Part shown: positions 26,131 through 34,458 of the stretch, piece by piece
Layout of the letters: each line of letters begins with the position of its first letter
Position numbering within the stretch: position 1 is the first letter of the stretch
From: Fischerella sp. PCC 9431
GTDB taxonomy: Bacteria > Cyanobacteriota > Cyanobacteriia > Cyanobacteriales > Nostocaceae
DNA: 64,000 bases
NCBI RefSeq assembly: GCF_000447295.1
Contig: NZ_KE650771.1
Location: 1,662,730 to 1,726,729 of the forward strand
Reading direction: 5' to 3'
Notes under the pieces: generated by a model
Databases searched by the model: none
What the model saw: the letters and a program-made list of their open reading frames with translations, nothing else
What the model was told of the DNA's origin: nothing
Position numbers and translations under genes: made by a program

Positions 26131-26214
26131 GTTGTTTTGATAACGGTTTTGGTCTGATCTGAACCGTATTGATGTTTAGGCGACTTGTGCTACTAGCTAA
26201 CGGTTTAAACCCTT

Positions 26215-26376
26215 ATACCAATTCTTTATAAAGCTGCATAGAATTCGATCCCCCCTAACCCCCCTTAAAAAGGGGGGAAAATAGAATCAAAGTCCCCCTT
26301 TTTTCTAGCGTAGCGGCGCGCCAGCGCGGGGATTTAGGGGGATCTAGATATGTGCAACTTCACATTAAATTGGTAT
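26215..26376. mobile_element. 162-bp MITE-like element with long imperfect inverted repeats
   Basis: Ends ATACCAATT ... AATTGGTAT, followed inward by matching segments (ATAAAGCTGCATAGA-like and GATCCCCC-TAA) giving roughly 45-bp imperfect terminal inverted repeats. The centre holds two further hairpins rich in CCCCCC/GGGGGG. TTA flanks both sides if the ends are read as TACCAA/TTGGTA, a possible 3-bp target duplication. No coding capacity. Confidence 0.65.
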
Positions 26377-26588
26377 TAGCAGTATATTCAAAAAATTGGG
26401 AGTGCGATCGCAAACACAAATCCCCAAGTTTTTCCAAAAAGTCGGGGTCTTTTCGAGAATCTTGTTTTGCTATGAGCCAATAATCCCACGTCCTCTTCAC
26501 TCTCCAATTCTCAATTCGGCAATTTGGCAAGTCTCAGCTTCTTAATACTGATATTTTGTTGATTGTGCAAGAGGTGTAGTAAAAGTCG

Positions 26589-26612
26589 CCCCGACGAGTA
26601 GTCGGGGTTTTA
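26589..26612 (+). terminator. rho-independent terminator without an assigned gene
   Basis: Perfect 7-bp stem CCCCGAC / GTCGGGG with a 5-base loop (GAGTA) and TTTTA after it. No plus-strand gene ends within 1 kb upstream, so it may end a small RNA. Confidence 0.7.
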
Positions 26613-26633
26613 GTATTTAAACTAACAAAAAAA

Positions 26634-26661
26634 GGGAACAGGGAACAGGGAACAGGGAACA
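26634..26661 (+). repeat. GGGAACA heptamer repeat (STRR), four copies
   Basis: Four perfect tandem GGGAACA units. The same heptamer recurs at 48787. Confidence 0.85.
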
Positions 26662-26799
26662 GATAAGAAACTTTAGTTCTGAGTTTAAAGCTCAGTCAAA
26701 AAAAAAGATGTTTTTTGAGATGCGTAGCACGAAAAAAACAGTGTCATTATTTCAATCTGATGTTTTTAAACATGAGTTTTTCCTGTTCCCTCTGAACGT

Positions 26800-26826
26800 A
26801 AAAAAACCTCCTGCGCTAACAGGAGG
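26800..26826 (-). terminator. minus-strand rho-independent terminator without an assigned gene
   Basis: Stem CCTCCTG / CAGGAGG with loop CGCTAA (plus-strand reading). On the minus strand it is followed by TTTTTT. No minus-strand gene lies upstream until beyond the DCC gene, so it could end a small RNA made from 26830-27220. Confidence 0.7.
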
Positions 26827-27220
26827 GAGCAATCTTACGCTAAGAATATCAGGATAGGCGTTAGATACCTGGATAAAAAATAGCGAATGCAGGTAAGAAA
26901 ACTATAAGAATTTTCTCTAAATAAGAAATATCCCTCCCAAACCGATAGAAGGGATATTGTCCAGTCTTGCTTGTATAAGGCAAAACGAGGTCAAGGAATA
27001 AGTAAAATCTAATCAGGTAATAAGTGAGGATGTCAAGTCAATAACACTATTTAATCATGCTTTATTAAGCTAGTGAACCAAAGTAAGAAAGTAATAAGAT
27101 TTTTATATGTGGCGTTAGTGCGTTAGTCGATACAGCAAGGATTTTTTTAAATTTGAAATATTTTGCAATATATTCTTAATCTTTTTTAAAATATTTTTAG
27201 GTGTATGGATTGATTAAAAG
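26827..27220. other. gene-free region with a 9-bp inverted repeat
   Basis: No supported ORF. An inverted repeat AATATCCCT (26927-26935) / AGGGATATT (26950-26958) lies inside, with no T run adjacent on the plus strand. The region lies between the orphan minus-strand terminator and the DCC gene and includes the latter's promoter. Confidence 0.45.
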
Positions 27221-27709
27221 ATGACTATGCGATCGCTAGATACTCAGTCTCACAAATCCCTTGAGTCTACGCCATCATGGCAAATCAAGCTACTGTACGA
27301 CGGTGAATGTCCGCTATGTGTGCGAGAGGTCAACTTCTTGCAAAAACGGGATGCGGGTCGAGGTTTAGTTGCATTTGTGGATATTGCAGATGATGATTAT
27401 AACCCAGACGCACATGGCGGTATTGACTTTGAAACGGCGATGGGACGAATTCATGCTGTGCTTCCTGACGGAACTGTGATCAAAAATGTGGAGGTTTTTC
27501 GGCGAGTCTACGAAACTCTGGGTATGGGTTGGGTTTATGCTGCAACAAAATGGCCCATCATCGGTCCGATAGTTGATAAATTATATGGTATTTGGGCTGA
27601 TTGGCGGCTTGCTTTAACTGGAAGACCTGATTTAGCAACTATTATTGCTGAACGCAACCAACGCATTGAGTGCAAATCCCAGGAACGTTGTCAGATGACT
27701 CAAGGCTAG
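27221..27709 (+). CDS. DCC family thiol-disulfide oxidoreductase-like protein (DUF393)
   Basis: 162 residues. The defining motif YDGECPLC lies at residues 26-33 (Asp27, Cys30, Cys33), followed by VREVNFLQKRD, FVDIAD and GRIHAVLPDG. Family members have a predicted thioredoxin-like fold. One hydrophobic stretch near 118-135 (WPIIGPIVDKLYGIW) may touch the membrane. Two in-frame ATGs (27221 and 27227) could start it. A bidirectional terminator lies about 180 bases downstream. Confidence 0.88.
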   Translation: MTMRSLDTQSHKSLESTPSWQIKLLYDGECPLCVREVNFLQKRDAGRGLVAFVDIADDDYNPDAHGGIDFETAMGRIHAVLPDGTVIKNVEVFRRVYETLGMGWVYAATKWPIIGPIVDKLYGIWADWRLALTGRPDLATIIAERNQRIECKSQERCQMTQG

Positions 27710-27884
27710 TTGTAGAGTACATTTGAAATGGAACGGGGAACTCTTAACAGGGAACTCGTGAAAATATTAGTTTTGAATTTTCCGAAATTCACAAAACAGC
27801 TTTGGTAGTTATATATAACGCTTAATGATCTATAACTAACTTCTTATAACTAACCTATGGGCAATATAGCCCGACTCTTTCTCA

Positions 27885-27919
27885 GCAAAAAACCCAGTCA
27901 TCGTGACTGGGTTTTTTGC
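27885..27919. terminator. bidirectional rho-independent terminator
   Basis: Near-perfect palindrome: AGCAAAAAACCCAGTCA, loop TCG, then TGACTGGGTTTTTTGCT. T runs flank the stem on both strands. It serves the DCC gene on the plus strand and may also stop antisense transcription. Confidence 0.9.
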
Positions 27920-27945
27920 TTAAAGGAGAACGAGAAGATTATGCG

Positions 27946-28117
27946 GGAGCATCCCAAATGTTCAAAAAACGCCTGCGATTGAAATCGCAGTCTCATAGTT
28001 CAAGTCTGCTTAAAGCAGACTGTTTGATTTTATAAAGTCGTCTTCAGACGACTTGGGTTATTAGCAAAGGGTTTAAACCCTTTGCTTTGCGGTATTTTGA
28101 AAAAATTGGGATGCTCC
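27946..28117. mobile_element. 172-bp element of nested hairpins with terminal inverted repeats
   Basis: Ends GGAGCATCCCAA / TTGGGATGCTCC extend to about 28 imperfect bases. Inside are four separate small hairpins: TGCGATTGAAATCGCA, AGTCTGCTTAAAGCAGACT, AAGTCGTCTTCAGACGACTT and AGCAAAGGGTTTAAACCC with its complement. The right end stops 3 bases short of the stop codon of the S2P-like gene. No coding capacity. Confidence 0.65.
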
Positions 28118-28120
28118 TGA

Positions 28121-29245
28121 TTATGCAGGGTTTGTTTGCATTCTATTTTGTAGCAAGTTGATGATAGCTGCTTTCTCTAAGATTCCGACGAGTACGCCAT
28201 TTTCACGAATCACAGCTAGTGTAGATAATCTTTGTTGTTCGAGTCGCTGTATGACTTCTAGTAGGGGTTGGTCGGATTGTACGGTGCTAGACGCTTCGAT
28301 TGGTTGCATAATTTCTCTAACTTGAGTTACTGACCACAATCCCGCAGGAACCGATCGCAGATTATCAACGTTGATTGTTCCTAGTAATTGTCCGTTGTCA
28401 TCTGTAACTAAGAAACGACGCCAATTTTGCCATTTGAAGAACCGTTCATCAACAAATTCTCTGAGGGTAAGATGAGCAGATACAATTGGACTATCAAAAG
28501 TGACTGCATCTGCGGCTGTTAATCCTGTCAATTGTTCTTGGACTCTAGCAAATTGAGCAGCGTTACCAGCGTTTTGCAGTAAGAAGAAACCGATCAACAA
28601 GTTCCAGAAGTTAGCAAAACTACCAAATAATATTAGTGGTAATAAACCAGAGGCGATCGCTATCCAACCAAAGATTTGTCCAACTCGGCTGGCAAAAACT
28701 ACACCTCTGTAAGGATTACCCGTTACTTTCCATACAATAGCTTTCAGTATATTGCCCCCGTCTAAAGGCAAGCCAGGAATGAGGTTAAATAGCGCTAATG
28801 CCAAATTTACAGTCGCAACTACAGTTAGAATCGCTGCTAGTGGTCCAGATACCGCAGTCCCAAAACCAATAGCTGTAAAGACACCGAATAGAATTAAGCT
28901 AACTAAAGGACCAGCGATCGCTACCCAAAAAGCTTCAGCCGGAGTCTTCGATTCTTTTTCTAAGCTTGCTAACCCACCAAATATAAATAATGTAATTGAT
29001 TTGACATCAATGCCTTGACGAATGGCAACAAAGCTATGTCCGAGTTCGTGAGCAACTACAGAGCTAAATAATAGTAGCGCTGTCATCAATCCTAGTAGCA
29101 AAGCTAACCCCCCGCCTAACTGGGGAAATTGTGCTGCTAGTCCACCGCTATAGCTCCAAGTTACCAAACCCAACACTAAAAACCAGGATGGATGGATGTA
29201 AAAGGGAATCCCAAAGAGGTTGCCAACGCGAATTGTATTATTCAT
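28121..29245 (-). CDS. site-2 protease family (M50) metalloprotease with CBS domains
   Basis: 374 residues. Six or so membrane spans with zinc site HELGH (His66, Glu67, His70) and the distal NLIPGLPLDGG (Asp near 163); FGGLASLEKES follows the first site. The C-terminal ~130 residues hold two CBS-like repeats (around 245-305 and 310-370), which often bind adenine nucleotides. Intramembrane proteases of this type release membrane-tethered regulators. The CBS pair suggests control by energy state, an inference from the domain. Start MNNTIRVGNLFGIPFYIHPSW is typical of the family. Confidence 0.92.
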   Translation of the reverse strand: MNNTIRVGNLFGIPFYIHPSWFLVLGLVTWSYSGGLAAQFPQLGGGLALLLGLMTALLLFSSVVAHELGHSFVAIRQGIDVKSITLFIFGGLASLEKESKTPAEAFWVAIAGPLVSLILFGVFTAIGFGTAVSGPLAAILTVVATVNLALALFNLIPGLPLDGGNILKAIVWKVTGNPYRGVVFASRVGQIFGWIAIASGLLPLILFGSFANFWNLLIGFFLLQNAGNAAQFARVQEQLTGLTAADAVTFDSPIVSAHLTLREFVDERFFKWQNWRRFLVTDDNGQLLGTINVDNLRSVPAGLWSVTQVREIMQPIEASSTVQSDQPLLEVIQRLEQQRLSTLAVIRENGVLVGILEKAAIINLLQNRMQTNPA

Positions 29246-29388
29246 GCGCTTTACCTTTGATTTCAGTCACCAGAGGTTTTTATTCCTCTTCATGTTCATA
29301 TCGTAACGAAATATTAAGTAGTTTTAATCTTGTTGACTGTAGTGGTGTCCGTCCTTGTTGGTGCGGTTTTGCGACTTCTGGGGAGAGA

Positions 29389-29507
29389 GGGACACGGGGA
29401 CAAGGGGGACACGGGGACACGGGGGACATGGGGGACACGGGGACAAGGGGGACAAGGGGGACACGGGGACAAGGGGGACAAGGGGGACATGGGGGACATG
29501 GGGAAAG
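29389..29507 (+). repeat. GGGGACANG nonamer tandem repeat array
   Basis: About a dozen 9-base units (GGGGACACG, GGGGACAAG, GGGGACATG). Being multiples of three without stops, they create collagen-like open frames (GDTGTRGT) on the plus strand and Pro-rich frames on the minus strand; I treat both as artefacts. Confidence 0.85.
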
Positions 29508-29858
29508 GAGATAAAGAGGAAAAGAGGTGTTTTTATAAGTTATTGGGGACTGCTATGTGCCTAAATTTTTTGCCTAGATAGAATGATTAGAACTAAACTA
29601 CAAGTATTTTGTAGTATTTACTTTAGTGATTATTAAAAAAAGAAAATATTTGTATTGGTATTTTATAAATAAACTATGAATTAGTTTCATTTATTGGAAT
29701 ATTAGCTACTAGCTAAACAAAATTTAAAATTTATTCGGTATTAAAATTTAATTTTCATAAGATTTGTATTTGTTCCAAGCTACTACCTCTCTCAGTTCAT
29801 ATACTGGTTTTATTCACCATCGTTTGTATGTTGTGCATGTTGCACTAGGAGGCCCACA
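29508..29858. other. AT-rich gene-free stretch
   Basis: No supported feature until the ribosome site of the next gene (GGAGG near 29849). Confidence 0.4.
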
Positions 29859-30059
29859 ATGGTTCACACATACGAGGTCTTTGTTGATATTAAAGAATAT
29901 ACCGACCAGATAAGCACTAGCTTTCAACACGGAACAGAACGTTACGAAATTGATGCAGAGTCAAGAGAAAAAGCGGATGGTATGGCATTTAAGCAGGCTA
30001 AGACTGACCATCCAAAAGGAACTGAATATGATGTGAGAGTAACCAGGTTACTTAGATAA
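29859..30059 (+). CDS. small hypothetical protein
   Basis: 66 residues, ATG preceded by AGGAGGCCCACA, a strong ribosome site. Polar and charged, probably an alpha/beta fold (YEVFVDIKEYTDQI, YEIDAESREKADGMAF, YDVRVTRLL). No signal or membrane segment and no recognised family. A terminator on the same strand lies about 180 bases downstream, overlapping the end of the opposing transporter gene. Confidence 0.6.
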   Translation: MVHTYEVFVDIKEYTDQISTSFQHGTERYEIDAESREKADGMAFKQAKTDHPKGTEYDVRVTRLLR

Positions 30060-30242
30060 AACGAAATTTGAATCGAATGCATTATTAATCGAAAGCAGCA
30101 TAGTGGTATCTACGCTGCCATTAAAATAAAAATCCTCTACATTCCGAAATACAGGAAATTTACCTTGTAGCTTCTAATAACACGATACGCTCGCTGTTAT
30201 TTATGTAAATCTCCTAGTTCCAAAACTCTATACTCAATCTCA

Positions 30243-30273
30243 CCACACTGTTAACACGGTGTGGTTTTGTTTT
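30243..30273 (+). terminator. rho-independent terminator
   Basis: Stem CCACAC / GTGTGG with a 10-base loop, then TTTTGTTTT. It overlaps the last codons of the convergent AbrB-type transporter gene. Confidence 0.75.
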
Positions 30274-31417
30274 CCAAATGGCGAAACAGAAATATCCAAA
30301 TTGGCAGGAAACTATTAATAGCAATTAGTCGTACAACATGACCTGCTGTCACAATTTCGACGTTATGATCTAGTGTTAAAGCAACTAAAATAATTTCCGC
30401 AGCTCCTCCAGGTGCTGTCACCAACAGACAAGTTAACCAGTCCCAAGAGGTTAATTGCATCGCCAGCAAAGTTGCAGCTACCCCAGCAGCAAGAGTCATT
30501 GCAACTGAGATTAAAGCGTATCCTATAGTTCGTTTTTGGAAAGTTGGTTTTTCACCCCAATACTCACCAATCGTAATTCCCAACAGCATTTGACCCAGTA
30601 ACTTGATTAATATTGGTGGAGTAAAGTAGATATCACCTCCCAAGGGTAGCCAATTTAGAATTGGATTAAATGTTATTCCTACTAATAACGAAGCGAAAAA
30701 AGGAGCAGCAGGAATTTTCAATAGTTGAGTGATGTAAACTGCTAATGTACTGATGACCAATACTAACAAAAGTAACTTTAAAGAATATGGCTCGTTAGTA
30801 GAGGATATCGGTTGTTTAGTAGAAGTATGACTTGTAACTCTTGCTATTAAGGGAATAAGAAAAACTACGGTTGTAACTCGCAGTGCTTGTACTAAAGCTA
30901 CCAAAGGGACATTTTTGTTGTAATCTGCCGCAATAGCTGACATCACCCCGACACCGCCAGGAACTGTAGCTAGCATTGATGTCAAAAGATTAGTTTTGCT
31001 TAAACGAGAATAAATGTAGCCAATAAAACCCCCACAGAGCATAAGAAACAGGGTGAGGAAAACAAAAACTGGAACGTCAGCAGTTATATTGGCTAAATTA
31101 GCATGGCCATTAGAAGCACCGATAGTTATACCCACCAACATCATTCCCACTTGTCTCGCAGTGCGGTTAGGTTGGGGCGAATAGTTATAAAAAATCCGAC
31201 ATGTCTGGAATACCAGCGCACCAGAAATGATTCCGCCAAAAATCCAAGCAATACCACCAAAATTGAAATTAGACAAAGCTAAACCAAAGGGTATAGCCAA
31301 AAGCAACTCTATACTCAGGATGATGAGTTGCTTGATCAATAGCTGTTTTTGCTTAACAACAGGACTTTCTGTGGTGCTATGTTTCTGATTAGGAACAACA
31401 GTTAAACTTTGACTCAT
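30251..31417 (-). CDS. AbrB-family membrane transporter-like protein (PF05145 type)
   Basis: 388 residues, about ten membrane spans in two repeats. Each repeat has the family mark TxPGG: LATVPGGVGVMSAIAADY in the first and LVTAPGGAAEIILVAL in the second. These proteins are often labelled AbrB transcription regulators or ammonia monooxygenase, but they are membrane proteins, probably carriers of unknown substrate. The N-terminal ~25 residues are polar and cytoplasmic. Monocistronic. Confidence 0.85.
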   Translation of the reverse strand: MSQSLTVVPNQKHSTTESPVVKQKQLLIKQLIILSIELLLAIPFGLALSNFNFGGIAWIFGGIISGALVFQTCRIFYNYSPQPNRTARQVGMMLVGITIGASNGHANLANITADVPVFVFLTLFLMLCGGFIGYIYSRLSKTNLLTSMLATVPGGVGVMSAIAADYNKNVPLVALVQALRVTTVVFLIPLIARVTSHTSTKQPISSTNEPYSLKLLLLVLVISTLAVYITQLLKIPAAPFFASLLVGITFNPILNWLPLGGDIYFTPPILIKLLGQMLLGITIGEYWGEKPTFQKRTIGYALISVAMTLAAGVAATLLAMQLTSWDWLTCLLVTAPGGAAEIILVALTLDHNVEIVTAGHVVRLIAINSFLPIWIFLFRHLENKTTPC

Positions 31418-31545
31418 TAAAAAGTGTTTATTAAATCAACTAGTAACCAAACTAGCGCGATCGCACCACAGATGCATCTGTAGAGATTGTTATTTGTTGG
31501 TTGTGGGTAGTTAATTTATTATTGACTCACCCATCCCTTACTCCC

Positions 31546-32433
31546 TTACAACCCTTTTTCTTGGCTCTCCCTACCACCAAACTGCTGTTCAAGTTGCAAA
31601 TACTTGGGAACACCCATGAGTTCTTGAAAATCTTTGAAGTCAACTAACTCATGAAAATTGGCTGTGGTTCCCTGTTCTTTCAATTGACTTAAACAAGCAG
31701 TCATTACCTGTGTCACTGCTAGTAAGCCTGTAAGCGGGAAAAACACTATCTTAAAGCCTAGTTTTTCTAACTCGGAAGCAGAAAGTGAGGGAGTTTTACC
31801 ACCTTCAACGATATTTGCAACTAAAGGTACATCATTAAAATGAGCAGCTATGGTTTGTAATTCCTCAACAGACTGGGGCGCTTCTACAAATAATACATCT
31901 GCCCCAGCCTCAACATAAGCACGACCACGTCGTATAGCTTCTTCTAACCCTAAAGGAGCGCGAGCATCCGTGCGAGCTATAATAACCAAATTATTCTCAC
32001 CTCGTGCGTGGATAGCTGCTTGAATTTTTCCAACATGTTCGCTCATGGGAATAACTCGCTTACCTTCAAAGTGACCACACTTTTTCGGCCACTCTTGATC
32101 TTCTAAAATTATCCCTGCCAGTCCCAACTGCACAGCATCTTGTACTGTGCGAATCACATTCAAGACATTACCATAGCCAGTATCCATATCTGCAATTAGA
32201 GGAATACTCACGCTCTTGGCAATTCGCCCCACACTATAAAGCATTTCGGTAGCAGTAAGAAAACCGTAGTCAGGTAATCCTAAAGTAGACGCAGCAATAC
32301 CAAAACCACTAGTTGCAACAACATCAAAGCCAAGTTTTTCAGCTAACTTAGCTCCGAGACAGTCATAAACACCAGGAATAACCATAATTCCTGGACTCTC
32401 AAGTAAATTTTGCAGTTGTTTTGCAGAAGACAT
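31546..32433 (-). CDS. isocitrate lyase/PEP mutase superfamily enzyme (PrpB-like)
   Basis: 295 residues forming a single TIM barrel. Metal/substrate site ADMDTGYGN at 81-89, ILEDQEWPKKCGHFEGK at 109-125 with the catalytic Cys in KKCGH (117-121), and IIARTDAR. The Cys in that loop favours C-C lyase chemistry (2-methylisocitrate or related substrates) over the oxaloacetate decarboxylase branch, which lacks it. No propionate pathway genes are adjacent, so the true substrate is open. Confidence 0.85.
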   Translation of the reverse strand: MSSAKQLQNLLESPGIMVIPGVYDCLGAKLAEKLGFDVVATSGFGIAASTLGLPDYGFLTATEMLYSVGRIAKSVSIPLIADMDTGYGNVLNVIRTVQDAVQLGLAGIILEDQEWPKKCGHFEGKRVIPMSEHVGKIQAAIHARGENNLVIIARTDARAPLGLEEAIRRGRAYVEAGADVLFVEAPQSVEELQTIAAHFNDVPLVANIVEGGKTPSLSASELEKLGFKIVFFPLTGLLAVTQVMTACLSQLKEQGTTANFHELVDFKDFQELMGVPKYLQLEQQFGGRESQEKGL

Positions 32434-32458
32434 AAGTTTATATAAGTAATCGGCGATC

Positions 32459-32516
32459 GGAGATTGGGGATCGGGGATTGGGGATTAGGGATCGGGGATT
32501 GGGGATTGGGAGAAGA
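32459..32516 (+). repeat. GGGGATT/GGGGATC heptamer repeat (STRR)
   Basis: About eight near-perfect heptamers GGGGATY. Complementary arrays occur at about 34420-34460 and 48893-48950. Confidence 0.85.
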
Positions 32517-32595
32517 CATGGTGACGCGGAAGAATCTATCAAAAATATTTCCCCTTGTCTCCCTTGTCCTCCTTGTCCACGCCAGGTGCTACAAC

Positions 32596-32800
32596 CTACG
32601 GTGTACACACAAGTCAAAATTTTTCATATTGAAACTGTATCCCGCCTAGAACTAAAGTTCCAGGCTCATAGCGAAAGTCCACTTCATGGACTGGAACAAA
32701 CTTTTTTTGAGTCCTCTTCAGAGGACTTGCGCTATGAGACTCGGAATTTATTCCGAGACGGTACAGATGCGCTCAACCTAGATTTGTGTGTACACCGTAG
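32596..32800. mobile_element. 205-bp element with perfect 17-bp terminal inverted repeats
   Basis: CTACGGTGTACACACAA at 32596-32612 and its exact complement at 32784-32800. Inside are a further inverted pair CTCATAGCG / CGCTATGAG and hairpins around GTCCTCTTCAGAGGAC and CTCGGAATTTATTCCGAG. No coding capacity. The nested-hairpin style is shared with 27946-28117. Confidence 0.7.
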
Positions 32801-32860
32801 ACCTCCGCAACGCACTGGCTCCCCTTGTCTCCCTTTTCCCTCAAGTCTCCCATTCACTTC

Positions 32861-34258
32861 CTATAACTTTTTATTAAAGACAGCCGCTAACTGGACTGTA
32901 AAAGTGGAACCTTGGGCAGGTTTACTTTTAACAGAAATAGAGCCACCACATCCGTGTAGTAGTTGCTGTACAATTGTCAGACCTAAGCCTGCACCACCAG
33001 GATCTTCCATTGGTAATGGACGCACGCGATAAAAACGGTCAAAAATTTTGGGAATTTCGCTTTCGCCAATACCGATACCACTATCACGAAACTCTAACTG
33101 AACATAATTTCCTTGAAGGCGTCCCCGCACCCAAACTTGACCTCCTTTGGGAGTATATTTAATGCCATTGGAAAGCAGATGAATGACGATTTGCCTAACT
33201 CCTCCATTTACGCACCAAACAGCAGGGAGGTCTGTCGGTACGGTGTAGGCTAACATAATCCCTTTTTCTTGTGCTAGGGGCTGATAGGTGCTAACTACTC
33301 CAGGTACAATATCTGCAAGATGTACTGTTTCTAAGTCCATTGCTTCCAAATTATGCTCAATCTGCACCAGTTCCAAGACGCCATGAATAAGGGAATTTTG
33401 GCGATCGCATTGAGTATTGAGCATCTGAGAATAGCGCTGGCGTTGGGGGTTTTTGAGACTAGGCGAATTTAGTAAACTTAAAGCTGTTTTCATATGCGTT
33501 AGCGGTGTACGCAATTCATGACAAACATTACTTAAGAATTCGTCTTTGAGTTGCAAATTGTTGTGTAGTATTTGTTTTTGCTGTTCTATTTTGGCTACAC
33601 GCTGAGAAATAATTTGACGGTTAATTTCATCCTGTCGTTGGAGTTGTTTTGTCAACAATTGACTAATCAGTGCTGGTTCAGGCACACTTGTACAAATCAA
33701 ATCATCTGGTGCGATCGCATCTTTTTCTAATACGATTGCCTGTTTAATACCATCTAATACCTGCTGGATTATTTGTGCTTCAATACTAGTTATAGTCAAC
33801 AATTTTTTATGATTTTTAATTGATCTTTGAGCTACTGTTAAACTGCAAAAGTTAGGGGATAAAACTATTAAGAAATACTCTCGATATATTTTTGCTATGG
33901 GGTATAAATGCGCCTTGGAAGATTTGGCGTAGACTTGGGATGGTGAAATTATAGAGGGAGTGTTTCTCTGAATTTCCCCATCAAGCAGATTATTCTCTAC
34001 ACTCTCAGCTTGGCAATTATAAACCACTCCAGAATTATCAAACTGCTGTTGGTAGCGCTGAATTTCTGAATGCCAAATTTTCCCTGGTGGCAGTTTTACC
34101 CATAAAGTTGCTCTAATCTGCCGTTCTATTAATAAGTCTATTTGTGACTTCAATAAAGATAGCAGAGTGGTAGGGGTCACCGATGAAACCAGAGGAGACG
34201 TTTGTCCACCCGAAGCCAGTTGAAATATTGATAGTTCCTGAGCCAGAGAAACATTCAT
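32861..34258 (-). CDS. sensor histidine kinase with N-terminal DICT-like sensory region
   Basis: 465 residues, soluble. Residues 1-180 form a sensory region of the DICT type common in cyanobacterial kinases (tentative). A helix at 205-240 leads into HisKA with phospho-accepting His247 in NVCHELRTPL, then HATPase_c: N box HLLSNGIKYTP, G1 DSGIGIGE, F box FDRFYRV, G2 GGAGLGLTI. All catalytic boxes look intact. No cognate response regulator is adjacent, so it is an orphan kinase. Confidence 0.88.
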   Translation of the reverse strand: MNVSLAQELSIFQLASGGQTSPLVSSVTPTTLLSLLKSQIDLLIERQIRATLWVKLPPGKIWHSEIQRYQQQFDNSGVVYNCQAESVENNLLDGEIQRNTPSIISPSQVYAKSSKAHLYPIAKIYREYFLIVLSPNFCSLTVAQRSIKNHKKLLTITSIEAQIIQQVLDGIKQAIVLEKDAIAPDDLICTSVPEPALISQLLTKQLQRQDEINRQIISQRVAKIEQQKQILHNNLQLKDEFLSNVCHELRTPLTHMKTALSLLNSPSLKNPQRQRYSQMLNTQCDRQNSLIHGVLELVQIEHNLEAMDLETVHLADIVPGVVSTYQPLAQEKGIMLAYTVPTDLPAVWCVNGGVRQIVIHLLSNGIKYTPKGGQVWVRGRLQGNYVQLEFRDSGIGIGESEIPKIFDRFYRVRPLPMEDPGGAGLGLTIVQQLLHGCGGSISVKSKPAQGSTFTVQLAAVFNKKL

Positions 34259-34328
34259 TGGTTATTTGTCATTTGTTATTGGTAGGGAACAGGGAACAGG
34301 GATGAATCAGTTAACAGTAAATAGTTAA

Positions 34329-34377
34329 CAGTGACCAGGGAGACAACGGAGACAACGGAGACAACGGAGACAAGGGG
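34329..34377 (+). repeat. GGAGACAAC nonamer tandem repeat
   Basis: About five units GGAGACAAC between the histidine kinase and murE. Confidence 0.8.
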
Positions 34378-34458
34378 GAACATTTTTGATAGATTATTCC
34401 GCGTCACCATGTCTTCTCCCAATCCCCAATCTCCAATCCCCGATCCCCAATCCCCGAT

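Noticed and set aside
25389-27220. DGR template repeat or reverse transcriptase near the TIR-FGE gene
   Set aside because: I looked for a second copy of the GFRVVC-coding end and for RT motifs and found neither.
29131-29581. Collagen-like GDTGTRGT ORFs
   Set aside because: Products of a 9-bp STRR array, open on both strands; no ribosome sites.
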